DNA of 53,106 nucleotides from Actinomycetaceae bacterium (GTDB lineage: Bacteria; Actinomycetota; Actinomycetes; Actinomycetales; Actinomycetaceae): assembly GCA_030532515.1 (NCBI GenBank), contig JAUNKY010000012.1, positions 1 to 53,106 of the forward strand. Direction: 5' to 3'. The notes beneath the pieces were generated by a model. The model did not search any database and was not told where the DNA came from. It saw only the letters and a program-made list of their open reading frames with translations. Both the position numbers and the translations under genes were made by a program. This document shows, in pieces, positions 52,953 through 53,106 of the stretch (its first letter is position 1; each line of letters opens with the position of its first letter).

Positions 52953-53054
52953 AATTAATGCGGGAACGGGCGTTCCCGCATTAATTTTGCCGGCTACCAG
53001 GGGTGGGTTTGTTTGGTTTGTCCGGTCTCTTTTTGATGCGGGAACGAGCGTTCC
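52953..53054. repeat. Family B repeats after galK, about 78-bp period
   Basis: A perfect 16-bp palindrome AATTAATGCGGGAACG / CGTTCCCGCATTAATT (52953-52986) may terminate galK. A second, degraded copy starts at 53035 (GATGCGGGAACGAGCGTTCC), its centre about 78 bp on, after the same T/G-rich tail as near 6610. The rest of 52839-53106 shows no gene. Confidence 0.75.
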
Positions 53055-53106
53055 TTGAGTTCTAGGGATCGTTGCAACGCTGGCCTTGGAAGGGGTTGGT
53101 TGTTGT

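Overview
The window is chromosomal DNA of a mid-GC actinobacterium. The best fit is the family Actinomycetaceae (inference from gene content and order; the genus cannot be fixed from sequence alone). Support: a pcrA-sucC-sucD-perM(DUF6350)-purN-purH block followed by a DUF3017-type membrane protein and, further on, mdh, an order typical of Actinobacteria; an MT0933-like small protein; a PspC-type envelope-stress three-gene locus; and many start codons placed 6-7 nt behind a -10 hexamer, which suggests leaderless mRNAs. No phage, transposase, rRNA, tRNA or CRISPR-cas genes were seen.

Layout. 1-250: array of 52-bp repeats. 0.3-5.5 kb: pyrimidine-dimer glycosylase-like protein, MT0933-like protein, rsmI, metG and three small related-looking membrane proteins. 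5.5-14.5 kb: a LacI-regulated glycan locus (GH38 alpha-mannosidase, GH5 enzyme, sugar ABC importer without ATPase) that looks built to import and cut host N-glycan mannose cores. 14.6-21.2 kb: CoA-disulfide reductase with rhodanese domain, the PspC / sensor kinase / response regulator locus, and oxyR with both redox cysteines. 21.3-30.4 kb: pcrA, sucCD, perM, purN, purH, with a ZTP riboswitch before purH. 30.6-38.1 kb: DUF3017 protein, solitary adenine-type DNA methylase, tandem (eukaryote-like) phosphofructokinase, pgi, a methyltransferase, mdh. 38.3-41.5 kb: second sugar ABC importer (glucose/mannose-type), again without ATPase. 41.5-42.3 kb: repeat island. 42.3-45.6 kb: purU (minus) and glyA-folD (plus) with a second ZTP riboswitch. 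45.6-52.8 kb: a double CPBP membrane protein, xthA, a YihY/BrkB protein, a 2'-5' RNA ligase-like protein, galT-galK.

The genes combine sugar capture (N-glycan mannose, glucose, galactose) with glycolysis (pfk, pgi), TCA steps (sucCD, mdh) and one-carbon/purine metabolism (glyA, folD, purU, purN, purH); glyA-folD and purH are tied together by ZTP sensing.

The least explained signal is non-coding. Several unrelated palindromic repeat families sit in the intergenic gaps, each with its own fixed period (52, 62, 62 and 77-78 bp; also 34 and 36 bp). The 52-bp family recurs with exactly the same period at two places 42 kb apart. In addition the octamer CGCCCTCG (either strand) occurs about 27 times by eye, roughly ten times more than base composition predicts.
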